Shown: positions 27,449 to 36,166 of the stretch, piece by piece | How positions within the stretch are numbered: the stretch's first letter is position 1 | How the letters are laid out: every line of letters starts with the position of its first letter | NCBI RefSeq assembly: GCF_041435435.1 | Contig: NZ_CP108494.1 | Coordinates: 6,234,501 to 6,298,500 of the forward strand | DNA length: 64,000 bases | Direction: 5' to 3' | From: Streptomyces sp. NBC_01241 | GTDB taxonomy: Bacteria; Actinomycetota; Actinomycetes; Streptomycetales; Streptomycetaceae | Notes under the pieces: generated by a model | The model's input: only the letters and a program-made list of their open reading frames with translations | Told to the model about the DNA's origin: nothing | Database searches by the model: none | Position numbers and translations under genes: made by a program

Positions 27449-27997
27449 TCATCGCGCGCGCAGCTCCGCCCGCGCGTCCATCAGCGCGAAGCCCAGCAGA
27501 TTCAGCCCCCGCCAGGTCGCCGGATCCTCCGCGCGCGGGTCGTCCGCCGCCAGCCCGATGCCCCAGACACGGTCCATGGGACTCGCCTCGACGAGGACCC
27601 GGTCCCCCGTGTTCAGCAGGAACTCCCGCAGCTCCGGGTGGTGGCCGAACTTGTGGACGCTGCCGGACACCACCAGGGCGTACCGCTCGCGCCCCCACAC
27701 CGCCTCGTCGAAACCGCGGACCAGCCGGCCCACCTTCTTCGCCTGTGCCGGGCTCTTCGCCGACACCGCCCGCTCCTGCGCCTCCGCGTCACCGAACAGC
27801 CGGGCCTTCGCCGCCATCATCCAGTGCTCGGCCGACGCGTACGTCACGCCGTCGACCGTGAAGGGTGCCGGCCACCACTGACTGAGGCAGCTTGCACCGA
27901 CGCTGCCGTCGGGCCGCGGGCGGTGACCCCAGAAGCGCAGGTACTTCACTTTCTCGCCGCCCCGGGTCCGCGCCAGGAGATCGTCCATGTGTTCCAT
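27449..27997 (-). CDS. NADAR family protein (YbiA-like N-glycosidase)
   Basis: A 182-residue NADAR/DUF1768 protein. The family motifs are clear: YLRFWGHRP near the start, SQWWPAPFTVDGVTYASAEH and WMMAAKARLFGD, then DEAVWGRERY and the FLLNTGDRVLVEASPMDRVWGIG segment. Characterised NADAR proteins are glycosidases acting on riboflavin intermediates or removing ADP-ribose from nucleic acid. Here no riboflavin gene or DNA ADP-ribosylation system is nearby. ATG 27997 is used; an internal ATG nine bases downstream is also possible. Confidence 0.85.
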   Translation of the reverse strand: MEHMDDLLARTRGGEKVKYLRFWGHRPRPDGSVGASCLSQWWPAPFTVDGVTYASAEHWMMAAKARLFGDAEAQERAVSAKSPAQAKKVGRLVRGFDEAVWGRERYALVVSGSVHKFGHHPELREFLLNTGDRVLVEASPMDRVWGIGLAADDPRAEDPATWRGLNLLGFALMDARAELRAR

Positions 27998-28204
27998 GAC
28001 ACGCGAGTCTGGCATCCGCCACTGACACTCCGTACGGGGAATTCCGCACCGACGCGACACATGGTCGACAGATTCCGTTGCGTAACCAAAAGGCAACAAC
28101 GGAATCACTTGTTGAGGTCGACCTCCTCTGTCAGGATCGGCAGTCAAATCGAACAGAAGCTACGCCGCCGCCGCATTCCGGGGCGTGCGGCGGAGGAGAA
28201 CGTC

Positions 28205-29719
28205 ATGGGCAACGGCATCCAGGTGCGGGACCGCTTCGCGGACGGCGCACAGTACATCGGCGGAAAGCTGCGGTCCGGTACATCGGGACGGCACCACGAC
28301 GTGGTGAACCCGGCGACGGGCGAGACCGTCCACACCTACGAGCTGGCGGGCACCGCCGACGTCGACGCAGCCGTGGCGGCCGCCCGCGAGGCGTTCCCCG
28401 GCTGGTCGGGCGCGACGCCGGCCGAACGGTCCGAGGCGATGCACCGCTTCGCCGCCGTCCTCGCCGAGCAGGCCGACGACTTCGCGTACGTCGAGTCCCT
28501 CCAGTGCGGCAAGCCGATCAAGCTCTCCACCGAGTTCGACGTGCCCGGCACCGTCGACAACACCTCCTTCTTCGCCGGCGCCGCCCGCCACCTGGAGGGC
28601 AAGTCGGCCGCCGAATACGACGGCGACCACACCTCGTACGTACGCCGTGAGGCGATCGGTGTCATCGGCTCCATCGCACCCTGGAACTACCCGCTCCAGA
28701 TGGCCGCGTGGAAGATCCTCCCGGCCGTCGCCGCAGGCAACACCATCGTGCTGAAGCCCGCCGAGATCACCCCGCTGACCTCGCTGATGTTCGCCCAGGC
28801 GGCCACCGAAGCCGGCATTCCGGACGGTGTGATCAACATCGTCACCGGCGCGGGCAAGGACGCCGGGGAGCACCTCGTCGGCCACCCCGACGTCGTCATG
28901 ACCTCCTTCACCGGCTCCACCGCCGTCGGCAAGCGGGTCGCGGAGATCGCCACCGCCACCGTCAAGCGCCTGCACCTCGAACTCGGCGGCAAGGCACCCT
29001 TCGTCGTCTTCGACGACGCCGACCTCGAAGCCGCGGTCCACGGCGCGGTCGCCGGGGCGCTCATCAACACCGGCCAGGACTGCACCGCCGCCACCCGCGC
29101 CTACGTCCAGCGCCCCCTCTACGACGCCTTCGTGCAGGGCGTGGCCGAACTGATGGAGACCGTCCGGCTCGGCGACCCCTTCGACCCGTCGACCGACCTC
29201 GGCCCGCTGATCAGCCACGCCCAGCGGGACCGGGTCGCCGGCTTCGTCGAGCGCGCCCGCGCGTACGCCACCGTCGTCACCGGCGGCGAGGCGCCCGGCG
29301 GTGAACTGGCGGCCGGGGCCTACTACCGGCCGACGCTGGTCGCCGGTGCCGCCCAGGACAGCGAGATCGTCCAGTCGGAGATCTTCGGTCCGGTCCTCGT
29401 CGTGCTGCCCTTCGACACCGATGACGAGGGCATCCGCCTCGCCAACGACACCCCGTACGGACTCGCCGCCTCCGCCTGGACCCGCGACCTGTACCGGGCG
29501 AACCGCGCCACCCGCGAGATCAAGGCGGGCTGCGTCTGGGTCAACGACCACATTCCGATCATCAGCGAGATGCCGCACGGCGGATACAAGGCCAGCGGCT
29601 TCGGCAAGGACATGTCGTCGTACTCCTTCGAGGAGTACACGCAGGTCAAGCACGTCATGTACGACAACACCGCGGTCGCCCGCAAGGACTGGCACCGCAC
29701 GATCTTCGGGGACCGATAG
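28205..29719 (+). CDS. Aldehyde dehydrogenase, probable 4-aminobutyraldehyde dehydrogenase (copy 2)
   Basis: A 504-residue enzyme with catalytic base in HLELGGKAP, nucleophile in NTGQDCTAAT and cofactor loop TGSTAVGKRVAE. It shares the whole architecture and the C-terminal MPHGGYKASGFGKDMSSYS block with the enzyme at 19144. ATG 28205 follows GGAGGAGAA. It is the first gene of a six-gene run on the same strand that continues with the binding protein, ATPase, two permeases and the FAD oxidase of a polyamine uptake and oxidation unit. Confidence 0.9.
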   Translation: MGNGIQVRDRFADGAQYIGGKLRSGTSGRHHDVVNPATGETVHTYELAGTADVDAAVAAAREAFPGWSGATPAERSEAMHRFAAVLAEQADDFAYVESLQCGKPIKLSTEFDVPGTVDNTSFFAGAARHLEGKSAAEYDGDHTSYVRREAIGVIGSIAPWNYPLQMAAWKILPAVAAGNTIVLKPAEITPLTSLMFAQAATEAGIPDGVINIVTGAGKDAGEHLVGHPDVVMTSFTGSTAVGKRVAEIATATVKRLHLELGGKAPFVVFDDADLEAAVHGAVAGALINTGQDCTAATRAYVQRPLYDAFVQGVAELMETVRLGDPFDPSTDLGPLISHAQRDRVAGFVERARAYATVVTGGEAPGGELAAGAYYRPTLVAGAAQDSEIVQSEIFGPVLVVLPFDTDDEGIRLANDTPYGLAASAWTRDLYRANRATREIKAGCVWVNDHIPIISEMPHGGYKASGFGKDMSSYSFEEYTQVKHVMYDNTAVARKDWHRTIFGDR

Positions 29720-29761
29720 CCCGGCCGCCCCCGGCCACACACACCCGAAAGGGCAACGCGC

Positions 29762-31012
29762 ATGGAGCAGTACGAGCCCGAGCGCCTCTCCGCGGCCCAA
29801 CTGGCCGCGATGCGACGCAGTCTGACCAGTGGCCGGGGCGCCCTGACCCGCCGCTCGCTACTCCGTGCCTCCGGCATGGGGGCGCTCGCGATCGGCGGGC
29901 TGGGGACGCTGAGCGCCTGCGGCATCCCGCCCGCCAAGCGGGAAGGGGACGCCGCGGCGGCCTCGGACGACCACTCGGCCGAGGAGAAGCAGGTCAACTT
30001 CTCCAACTGGACCGAGTACGGGGACGTCACCGAGGACGGCAAGCACCGGCCCACCCTGGAGGCGTTCACCAAGCGCACCGGGATCAAGGTCAAGTACACC
30101 GAGGACATCAACGACAACGTCGAGTTCTTCGGCAAGATCAAGCCGCAGCTCGCGGCCGGCCAGGACACCGGCCGCGACATCATCTGCGTCACCGACTGGC
30201 TGGCCGCCCGCATCGTCCGCCTCGGCTGGGCGCAGAAGCTCGACCCGTCGAACATGCCGCACGCCTACGCCAACCTTTCGGCCCAGTTCCGCTCTCCGGA
30301 CTGGGATCCCGGCCGCGCCCACTCGTACCCCTGGGCGTGCGCCCCCACCGTCATCGCCTACAACTCCAAGGCGACCGGCGGCCGCAAGGTCGAGTCCGTC
30401 AGCCAGCTGCTCGACGACCCGAAGCTCAAGGGCCGGGTCAGCTTCCTCTCGGAGATGCGCGACTCCGTCGGCATGACCCTGCTCGACATGGGCAAGGACC
30501 CCGGCACCTTCACCGACGCCGACTACGACGCCGCGATCGGCCGGCTCCAGAAGGGCGTCGACAAGAAGCAGATCCGGCGCTTCACCGGCAACGACTACAC
30601 GGCCGACCTCGACAAGGGCGACATCGCCGCCTGTGTCGCCTGGGCCGGCGACATCATCCAGCTCCAGGCCGGAAACCCGGACGTCAAGTACGTCATCCCG
30701 GCCGCCGGTTACCTCATTTCCAGCGACAACCTGCTCGTCCCGGTGAAGGCCCGGCACAAGACCAACGCCGAGAAACTCATCGACTACTACTACGAGCCGC
30801 CGGTCGCCGCCCGGCTCGCCGCGTACATCAACTTCGTCTGCCCGGTCGACGGGGTCCGTGACGAACTCGCGAAGATCAACCGATCGATGGCCGACAACCC
30901 GCTGATCCTCCCGAACAAGGAGATGGCGGCCCGGTCGCACGCCTTCCGCTCCCTGACAGCCGAGGAAGAGACGGCGTACGAAGAGAAGTTCGCCAAGCTC
31001 ATCGGCGCCTGA
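29762..31012 (+). CDS. Spermidine/putrescine ABC transporter substrate-binding protein
   Basis: A 416-residue PotD/PotF-type binding protein. A long leader (MEQYEPERLSAAQLAAMRRS) precedes a twin-arginine signal (TRRSLLRASG) and lipobox LSAC near residue 59. The core contains VNFSNWTEYGD, IRRFTGNDYTADLDKGD and AWAGDIIQLQ, and closely matches the orphan protein at 20755. It is followed 54 bases later by the ATPase and permease genes, so it delivers substrate to that transporter. The polyamine ligand is inferred from family and neighbours. Confidence 0.9.
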   Translation: MEQYEPERLSAAQLAAMRRSLTSGRGALTRRSLLRASGMGALAIGGLGTLSACGIPPAKREGDAAAASDDHSAEEKQVNFSNWTEYGDVTEDGKHRPTLEAFTKRTGIKVKYTEDINDNVEFFGKIKPQLAAGQDTGRDIICVTDWLAARIVRLGWAQKLDPSNMPHAYANLSAQFRSPDWDPGRAHSYPWACAPTVIAYNSKATGGRKVESVSQLLDDPKLKGRVSFLSEMRDSVGMTLLDMGKDPGTFTDADYDAAIGRLQKGVDKKQIRRFTGNDYTADLDKGDIAACVAWAGDIIQLQAGNPDVKYVIPAAGYLISSDNLLVPVKARHKTNAEKLIDYYYEPPVAARLAAYINFVCPVDGVRDELAKINRSMADNPLILPNKEMAARSHAFRSLTAEEETAYEEKFAKLIGA

Positions 31013-31066
31013 CCGCCGAGCCCTCCCCTCCACCGATCTCCCCTGACACCACTGGGACTGCGATCC

Positions 31067-32215
31067 ATGACACAGCAGCAGACAGGCGGCGATGTCCGCC
31101 TCACCGGGATCAGCAAGACGTACGGCTCCTTCGCCGCCGTCAAACCGCTCGATCTGACCGTTCCGCAGGGCTCGTTCTTCGCCCTGCTCGGCGCGTCCGG
31201 CTGCGGCAAGACCACCACCCTGCGGATGATCGCGGGCCTGGAAGAGGCGACCACCGGCACCGTCTTCCTCGGCGGCCGCGACATCACCGACCTGCCCCCG
31301 TACAAGCGGCCCGTCAACACGGTCTTCCAGAGCTACGCGCTCTTCCCGCACCTCGACATCACCGAGAACGTCGCCTTCGGTCTGCGCCGGCGCGGCATCA
31401 AGTCGGTGAAGAAACAAGTCGACGAGATGCTGGAACTCGTCCAGCTCGGCGACTTCGCCAAGCGCAAACCGCATCAGCTCTCCGGCGGCCAGCAGCAGCG
31501 CGTCGCCGTCGCCCGCGCCCTGATCAACCACCCGCAGGTGCTCCTCCTCGACGAGCCGCTCGGCGCCCTCGACCTCAAGCTGCGCCGCCAGATGCAGCTG
31601 GAGCTCAAGCGCATCCAGACCGAGGTCGGCATCACGTTCATCCATGTCACCCACGACCAGGAGGAGGCCATGACCATGGCCGACACCGTCGCGGTGATGA
31701 ACGGGGGCCGGGTCGAGCAGCTCGGCGCCCCCGCCGACCTGTACGAGAACCCGAAGACGACCTTCGTCGCCAACTTCCTCGGCACGTCCAACCTCATCGA
31801 GGGCGAGATCGTCTCCGCCGGCACGGACATCGTGGTGGCCGCGGGTGGCGGGAAGCTGCGGCTGCCCACCGACCGATGTACGGCCCCGACCGCGAACGGC
31901 GGCAAGCTGCTGCTCGGCGTACGCCCGGAGAAGATCTCGCTCGCGCACGCCGACGACGCGGACGCGATAGCCGACGGCCGCAACCGGGTCACCGGCCGGA
32001 TCATCGACTCCAGCTTCATCGGCGTGTCCACGCAGTACGTGGTGGAGAGCCCGGCGGGCAAGGCGCTTCAGGTGTACGAGCAGAACATCGAGCGCGACAC
32101 CCGGCTCGCCCCCGGGGCCGAGGTCGTCCTGCACTGGAACCCGGCACACACCTTCGGCCTGGACGCCGCCCAGGACATCGACGCCGGTGTGGAGACGGTG
32201 GAGGACGCGGCGTGA
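31067..32215 (+). CDS. Polyamine ABC transporter ATP-binding protein (PotA-like)
   Basis: A 382-residue ABC ATPase with Walker A GASGCGKTT (residues 44-52), signature LSGGQQQR, Walker B VLLLDEPLGALD and H-loop VTHDQEEAM. The C-terminal TOBE domain from about residue 250 is of the PotA type, including LLLGVRPEKISLA. Its stop overlaps the GTG of the next gene (GTGA), indicating coupled translation. Confidence 0.92.
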   Translation: MTQQQTGGDVRLTGISKTYGSFAAVKPLDLTVPQGSFFALLGASGCGKTTTLRMIAGLEEATTGTVFLGGRDITDLPPYKRPVNTVFQSYALFPHLDITENVAFGLRRRGIKSVKKQVDEMLELVQLGDFAKRKPHQLSGGQQQRVAVARALINHPQVLLLDEPLGALDLKLRRQMQLELKRIQTEVGITFIHVTHDQEEAMTMADTVAVMNGGRVEQLGAPADLYENPKTTFVANFLGTSNLIEGEIVSAGTDIVVAAGGGKLRLPTDRCTAPTANGGKLLLGVRPEKISLAHADDADAIADGRNRVTGRIIDSSFIGVSTQYVVESPAGKALQVYEQNIERDTRLAPGAEVVLHWNPAHTFGLDAAQDIDAGVETVEDAA

Positions 32216-33138
32216 CCGTCACCCAGGAGGCGCCACCCGCGCCCATCACGGAGCTGAAGGTCCGCAAGGCCTCCACCCGCAAGCGCCTCGTCCCGTACTG
32301 GCTGCTGCTCCCCGGCATCCTGTGGCTCGTCGTCTTCTTCGCGCTGCCGCTGGTCTACCAGGCGTCGACGTCCGTACAGACCGGCTCCCTGGAGAAGGGA
32401 TTCGAGGTCACCTGGCACTTCCAGACGTACTGGGACGCGCTGAGGGACTACTACCCGCAGTTCATCCGGTCCCTGCTGTACGCGGGCACCGCCACGATCC
32501 TGTGCCTGCTGCTCGGCTACCCGCTCGCGTACCTCATCGCCTTCAAGGCCGGGCGCTGGCGCAACGTCGTCCTCGTGCTGGTCATCGCGCCGTTCTTCAC
32601 CAGCTTCCTGATCCGTACGCTCGCCTGGAAGACGATCCTCGCGGACGGCGGCATGGTCGTCGACGTACTGAACACCCTGCACGTCCTGGACGTCACCAGC
32701 TGGCTCGGCTGGACCGAGTCCAACCGGGTACTGGCCACACCGATGGCCGTGGTCTGCGGTCTCACGTACAACTTCCTCCCGTTCATGATCCTGCCGCTCT
32801 ACACCTCGCTGGAGCGGATCGACGGCAGGCTGCACGAGGCGGCCGGCGATCTGTACGCCACCCCCGCCACCACCTTCCGCAAGGTGACCTTCCCGCTCTC
32901 CATGCCGGGTGTCGTCTCCGGAACGCTGCTGACCTTCATCCCGGCCAGCGGTGATTACGTCAACGCGGAACTGCTGGGCTCCACCGACACCAAGATGGTC
33001 GGCAGCGTCATCCAGACCCAGTTCCTGCGCGTCCTCGACTACCCGACGGCGGCCGCGCTCTCCTTCATTCTCATGGCGGTCGTCCTGATCATGGTCACCG
33101 TCTACATCCGCCGCTCCGGGACGGAGGACCTGGTCTGA
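32212..33138 (+). CDS. Polyamine ABC transporter permease (PotB-like)
   Basis: A 308-residue membrane protein with six transmembrane segments, the first at about residues 28-48. The EAA coupling loop (HEAAGDLYATPATTFRKVTFP) lies near residue 215. The sequence around FIPASGDYVNAELLG is typical of PotB. The start is GTG 32212, overlapping the ATPase stop. Its own stop overlaps the next ATG by one base. Confidence 0.92.
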   Translation: MTVTQEAPPAPITELKVRKASTRKRLVPYWLLLPGILWLVVFFALPLVYQASTSVQTGSLEKGFEVTWHFQTYWDALRDYYPQFIRSLLYAGTATILCLLLGYPLAYLIAFKAGRWRNVVLVLVIAPFFTSFLIRTLAWKTILADGGMVVDVLNTLHVLDVTSWLGWTESNRVLATPMAVVCGLTYNFLPFMILPLYTSLERIDGRLHEAAGDLYATPATTFRKVTFPLSMPGVVSGTLLTFIPASGDYVNAELLGSTDTKMVGSVIQTQFLRVLDYPTAAALSFILMAVVLIMVTVYIRRSGTEDLV

Positions 33139-33941
33139 TGCCCGTACTGCGCTGGATCCGCCGGAATCTGATCGTCATCGCGGGTCTGCTGACCCTCGCC
33201 TACCTGATCCTGCCGAACATCGTCGTGATGGTGTTCTCGTTCAACAAGCCGAACGGGCGCTTCAACTACGCCTGGCAGCGCTTCTCCCTGGACGCCTGGA
33301 AGGACCCCTGCGGCGTCGCCGACATGTGCGGCACGCTCTCCCTGTCCCTGCAGATCGCCGCCTGGGCCACCGTCGGCGCGACGGCCCTCGGCACGATGAT
33401 CGCCTTCGCGCTGGTCCGCTACCGCTTCCGGGCGCGCGGCGCGATCAGCTCGCTGATCTTCCTGCCGATGGCGATGCCCGAGGTCGTCATGGCCGCCTCG
33501 CTGCTCACGCTCTTCCTGAACATGGGTGCGCAGCTGGGCTTCTGGACGATCCTCATCGCACACATCATGTTCTGTCTGAGCTTCGTCGTGACCGCCGTCA
33601 AGGCGCGCGTGATGTCGATGGACCCGCGGCTGGAGGAGGCGGCCCGTGATCTCTACGCGGGACCCGTGCAGACCTTCCTGCGGGTGACGCTGCCGATCGC
33701 CGCCCCCGGAATCGCGGCGGGAGCGCTGCTCGCCTTCGCGCTCTCCTTCGACGATTTCATCATCACCAATTTCAACGCGGGCTCCACCGTGACCTTCCCC
33801 ATGTTCGTCTGGGGATCGGCACAGCGCGGCACGCCCGTGCAGATCAACGTCATCGGCACGGCGATGTTCATCATTGCCGTACTGGTGGTTGTCGTCGGCC
33901 AGCTGATCGCGAACCGGCGGAAGAACAGCGCACGACCGTGA
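33138..33941 (+). CDS. Polyamine ABC transporter permease (PotC-like)
   Basis: A 267-residue permease with six membrane segments and the coupling loop EEAARDLYAGPVQTFLRVTLP. The LSFDDFIITNFNAG segment is diagnostic for PotC/PotI permeases. ATG 33138 overlaps the preceding stop (TGATG). It is followed after 22 bases by the FAD oxidoreductase gene, so uptake and oxidation appear to be encoded in one operon. Confidence 0.92.
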   Translation: MPVLRWIRRNLIVIAGLLTLAYLILPNIVVMVFSFNKPNGRFNYAWQRFSLDAWKDPCGVADMCGTLSLSLQIAAWATVGATALGTMIAFALVRYRFRARGAISSLIFLPMAMPEVVMAASLLTLFLNMGAQLGFWTILIAHIMFCLSFVVTAVKARVMSMDPRLEEAARDLYAGPVQTFLRVTLPIAAPGIAAGALLAFALSFDDFIITNFNAGSTVTFPMFVWGSAQRGTPVQINVIGTAMFIIAVLVVVVGQLIANRRKNSARP

Positions 33942-33963
33942 GTTCCTGAAGGAGTTGGAAACC

Positions 33964-35379
33964 ATGGCCCCAGGTGCCATGCGTACTGCAGCACAATCAC
34001 TCTCCGGCGCCAAGCCGGTCTCGTTCTGGCTGGACGACCCCGGCAGGCCCGAAGCGCTGCCCGCGCTCACGGGCGACGAGCACTGCGATCTCCTCGTCAT
34101 CGGCGGGGGCTACAGCGGACTGTGGACCGCGCTGATCGCGAAGGAACGCGACCCGGAGCGGGACGTCGTCCTGATCGAGGGGCACGAGGTGGGCTGGGCC
34201 GCCTCGGGCCGCAACGGCGGATTCTGCGCCGCCTCCCTCACCCACGGCCTGCCCAACGGACTGGAGCGGTGGCCCGACGAGATCAACAAGCTGGAGGAGC
34301 TGGGCGAGAAGAACCTCGACGCCATCGAGGCGGCCGTCGCCCGCTACTCCATCGACTGCGAATTCGAGCGGACCGGCGAAATCGACGTCGCCACCGAACC
34401 CCACCAGCTCGAAGAGCTCCACGCATGGCACCAGGAAGCGGAGAAGCTCGGCTTCACCGGAGTGGAATTCCTGGACCGGGACGCGGTGCGCGCCGAAGTC
34501 GACTCACCGACTTTCCTGGGCGGGCTCTGGGACCGGAACGGGGTCGCCATGCTGCACCCCGCCAAGCTGGCCTGGGGTCTGAAGCGGGCCTGTCTCGACC
34601 TCGGGGTCCGGGTGTACGAGCACACCCGGGGTCTCGAACTGGCCGGGACCCCTGCCGCGATGGCGGTCCGCACACCGTACGGAAGGGTCTTCGCGCGCCG
34701 CGTCGCACTGGGGACGAACATCTTCCCGTCCCTGGTCAAGCGGGTGCGGCCGTACACCGTGCCGGTCTACGACTACGCGCTGATGACCGAACCCCTCACC
34801 GCCGACCAGCTCGCTTCCATCGGCTGGAAGAACCGGCAGGGGCTCGGCGACAGCGCCAATCAGTTCCACTACTTCCGGATGTCGGCCGACAACCGGATCC
34901 TGTGGGGCGGCTATGACGCGATCTATCCGTACGGGGGCCGGCTGAGCGCCGATCTCGATCAGCGTCCGGAGACCTTCCTCAAGCTCGCCGGCCAGTTCTT
35001 CGACTGTTTCCCGCAGCTTGCCGGGGTCCGTTTCAGTCACGCCTGGGGCGGGGCGATCGACACCTGTTCCCGCTTTTCCGCGTTCTTCGGTACGGCCCAT
35101 CGGGGCCGGGTCGCCTATGCCGCCGGATATACCGGACTCGGCGTCGGAGCCACCCGTTTCGGGGCCGATGTGATGCTCGATCTGCTGGCCGGCGAACGGA
35201 ATGAGCGGACCGCTCTGGAAATGGTCCGCAGCAAGCCGATGCCGTTCCCGCCGGAGCCCTTCGCCTGGGCCGGGATCGAACTCACCAAGCGGTCCCTGGC
35301 CAGGGCGGACAACAACGGCGGGCACCGCAATCTGTGGCTGCAGACGATGGACCGGCTGGGGCTCGGCTTCGACAGCTGA
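33964..35379 (+). CDS. FAD-dependent amine/amino acid oxidoreductase (DadA/PuuB-like)
   Basis: A 471-residue DAO-family flavoenzyme. The dinucleotide fold LLVIGGGYSGLWTALIAKE is near residue 45, followed by the acidic end of strand two (VVLIEGHEVGWAASGRNGG). The C-terminal FAD-binding part has GRVAYAAGYTGLGVG. PuuB-like enzymes oxidise gamma-glutamylputrescine or related amines, releasing peroxide. The position immediately after the polyamine permeases supports such a role. ATG 33964 follows AAGGAGTTGGAAACC. No gamma-glutamylpolyamine synthetase gene is in the window. Confidence 0.85.
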   Translation: MAPGAMRTAAQSLSGAKPVSFWLDDPGRPEALPALTGDEHCDLLVIGGGYSGLWTALIAKERDPERDVVLIEGHEVGWAASGRNGGFCAASLTHGLPNGLERWPDEINKLEELGEKNLDAIEAAVARYSIDCEFERTGEIDVATEPHQLEELHAWHQEAEKLGFTGVEFLDRDAVRAEVDSPTFLGGLWDRNGVAMLHPAKLAWGLKRACLDLGVRVYEHTRGLELAGTPAAMAVRTPYGRVFARRVALGTNIFPSLVKRVRPYTVPVYDYALMTEPLTADQLASIGWKNRQGLGDSANQFHYFRMSADNRILWGGYDAIYPYGGRLSADLDQRPETFLKLAGQFFDCFPQLAGVRFSHAWGGAIDTCSRFSAFFGTAHRGRVAYAAGYTGLGVGATRFGADVMLDLLAGERNERTALEMVRSKPMPFPPEPFAWAGIELTKRSLARADNNGGHRNLWLQTMDRLGLGFDS

Positions 35380-35472
35380 GCGCGGCGCGCAACAGCGTGC
35401 CCCGGTTCACTGCGAACTGGTGGGCCGAACCCGCGTAATGGATCGGCGCCACCTCTGTCTCCCGTGTGAACA

Positions 35473-35494
35473 CACCGGCCGTGCACGGCCGGTG
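35473..35494. promoter_or_regulatory. Perfect 22-bp palindrome upstream of a small gene
   Basis: CACCGGCCGTG (35473-35483) followed directly by its exact complement. It ends 22 bases before the ATG of the 150-residue gene and just ahead of its GGAGG ribosome site. It may be an operator, or an RNA hairpin that affects ribosome access. Confidence 0.45.
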
Positions 35495-35516
35495 CACACG
35501 GAAATGGAGGCCGGTC

Positions 35517-35969
35517 ATGGCTGGCGCGGGGGTCAAAGCAGCAGTCGAGTGGCTCGTATCGGTGGCGCCCGACCCGGATGCCTGCCGGTGGGCATGGGAG
35601 CGCAATCCCCGAGGGGTTGTGCTCCTGCCCGCCGGCCGGCGCTGGGACGTACTGATTCTTCCGGGAAAACTGGGCCGTCCCACCCTCGATGTGCTGACCC
35701 GTCTCATCGACCGGCCCGGGCCGGTCCTCTCCGATTTCGGCGACACCCGCACGGGCTTCTTCGTGCCGCCGGGCACGGTCGACCATTGGGTCGGCACCGG
35801 CGTACGGGGGGCGGGGCAGGGGACCTGGATCGTCGCGCCGCACCCTGGGCGGGCGGCCGTCGGCGGGGTGCGCTGGCTGATCCCGCCGGACGGCTCGGGA
35901 ACGCTCACCGACGCGGCACTCCTGGAGCTCGCGATGCATGAGGCGGCGGCCGGGAGCGGCGGGGACTGA
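35517..35969 (+). CDS. Conserved hypothetical protein
   Basis: A 150-residue protein without signal peptide or membrane segments. It contains alternating short hydrophobic strands (GVVLLPAGRRWDVLILPGKLG, then FVPPGTVDHW and GTWIVAPHPG) and a helix at each end. The pattern resembles the N-terminal region of bifunctional primase/polymerase proteins, but catalytic acids of that family are not evident. ATG 35517 follows GGAGG with 7 bases spacing. Neither neighbour suggests a role. I would leave the function open. Confidence 0.65.
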   Translation: MAGAGVKAAVEWLVSVAPDPDACRWAWERNPRGVVLLPAGRRWDVLILPGKLGRPTLDVLTRLIDRPGPVLSDFGDTRTGFFVPPGTVDHWVGTGVRGAGQGTWIVAPHPGRAAVGGVRWLIPPDGSGTLTDAALLELAMHEAAAGSGGD

Positions 35970-36050
35970 CGGAGACCGGCGGGGACCGGCGACGAGTGCG
36001 GGGGCAACGGGAGGCGTGGCCGGTCCGCTGCCAGAGGTCTCGACAACCTA

Positions 36051-36066
36051 ATTGGTCTGGACCATT
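36051..36066 (+). promoter_or_regulatory. DasR-responsive element (dre)-like operator
   Basis: ATTGGTCTGGACCATT is a near-perfect inverted repeat that matches the known Streptomyces DasR operator pattern ACTGGTCTAGACCACT at the central TGGTCT-x-GACCA positions. DasR is the GntR-family regulator of chitin and N-acetylglucosamine genes. Downstream only a short coding stub remains, so this operator seems to have lost its gene. Confidence 0.7.
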
Positions 36067-36070
36067 TTGT

Positions 36071-36166
36071 GGGCTGCCGCACAGAGTGGGGGAGAGTGCC
36101 CGAACGTCGCACCGCTTCAACAACGGGGAGTTCGCGAAGAACTTCGATGCCTGCTTCGGCAGCTGA
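36071..36166 (+). pseudogene. 3' stub of a deleted gene under DasR control (probably chitinase)
   Basis: Reading to a TGA at 36164, the last codons give HRFNNGEFAKNFDACFGS, which looks like a real protein C-terminus, with normal Streptomyces codon use. No start codon with a ribosome site precedes it, and only about 30 codons fit between the operator and the stop. The dre-like operator directly upstream suggests a chitin-utilisation gene. In S. coelicolor a chitinase gene occupies what I believe is the syntenic place. Identity as chitinase is inference. Confidence 0.45.
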
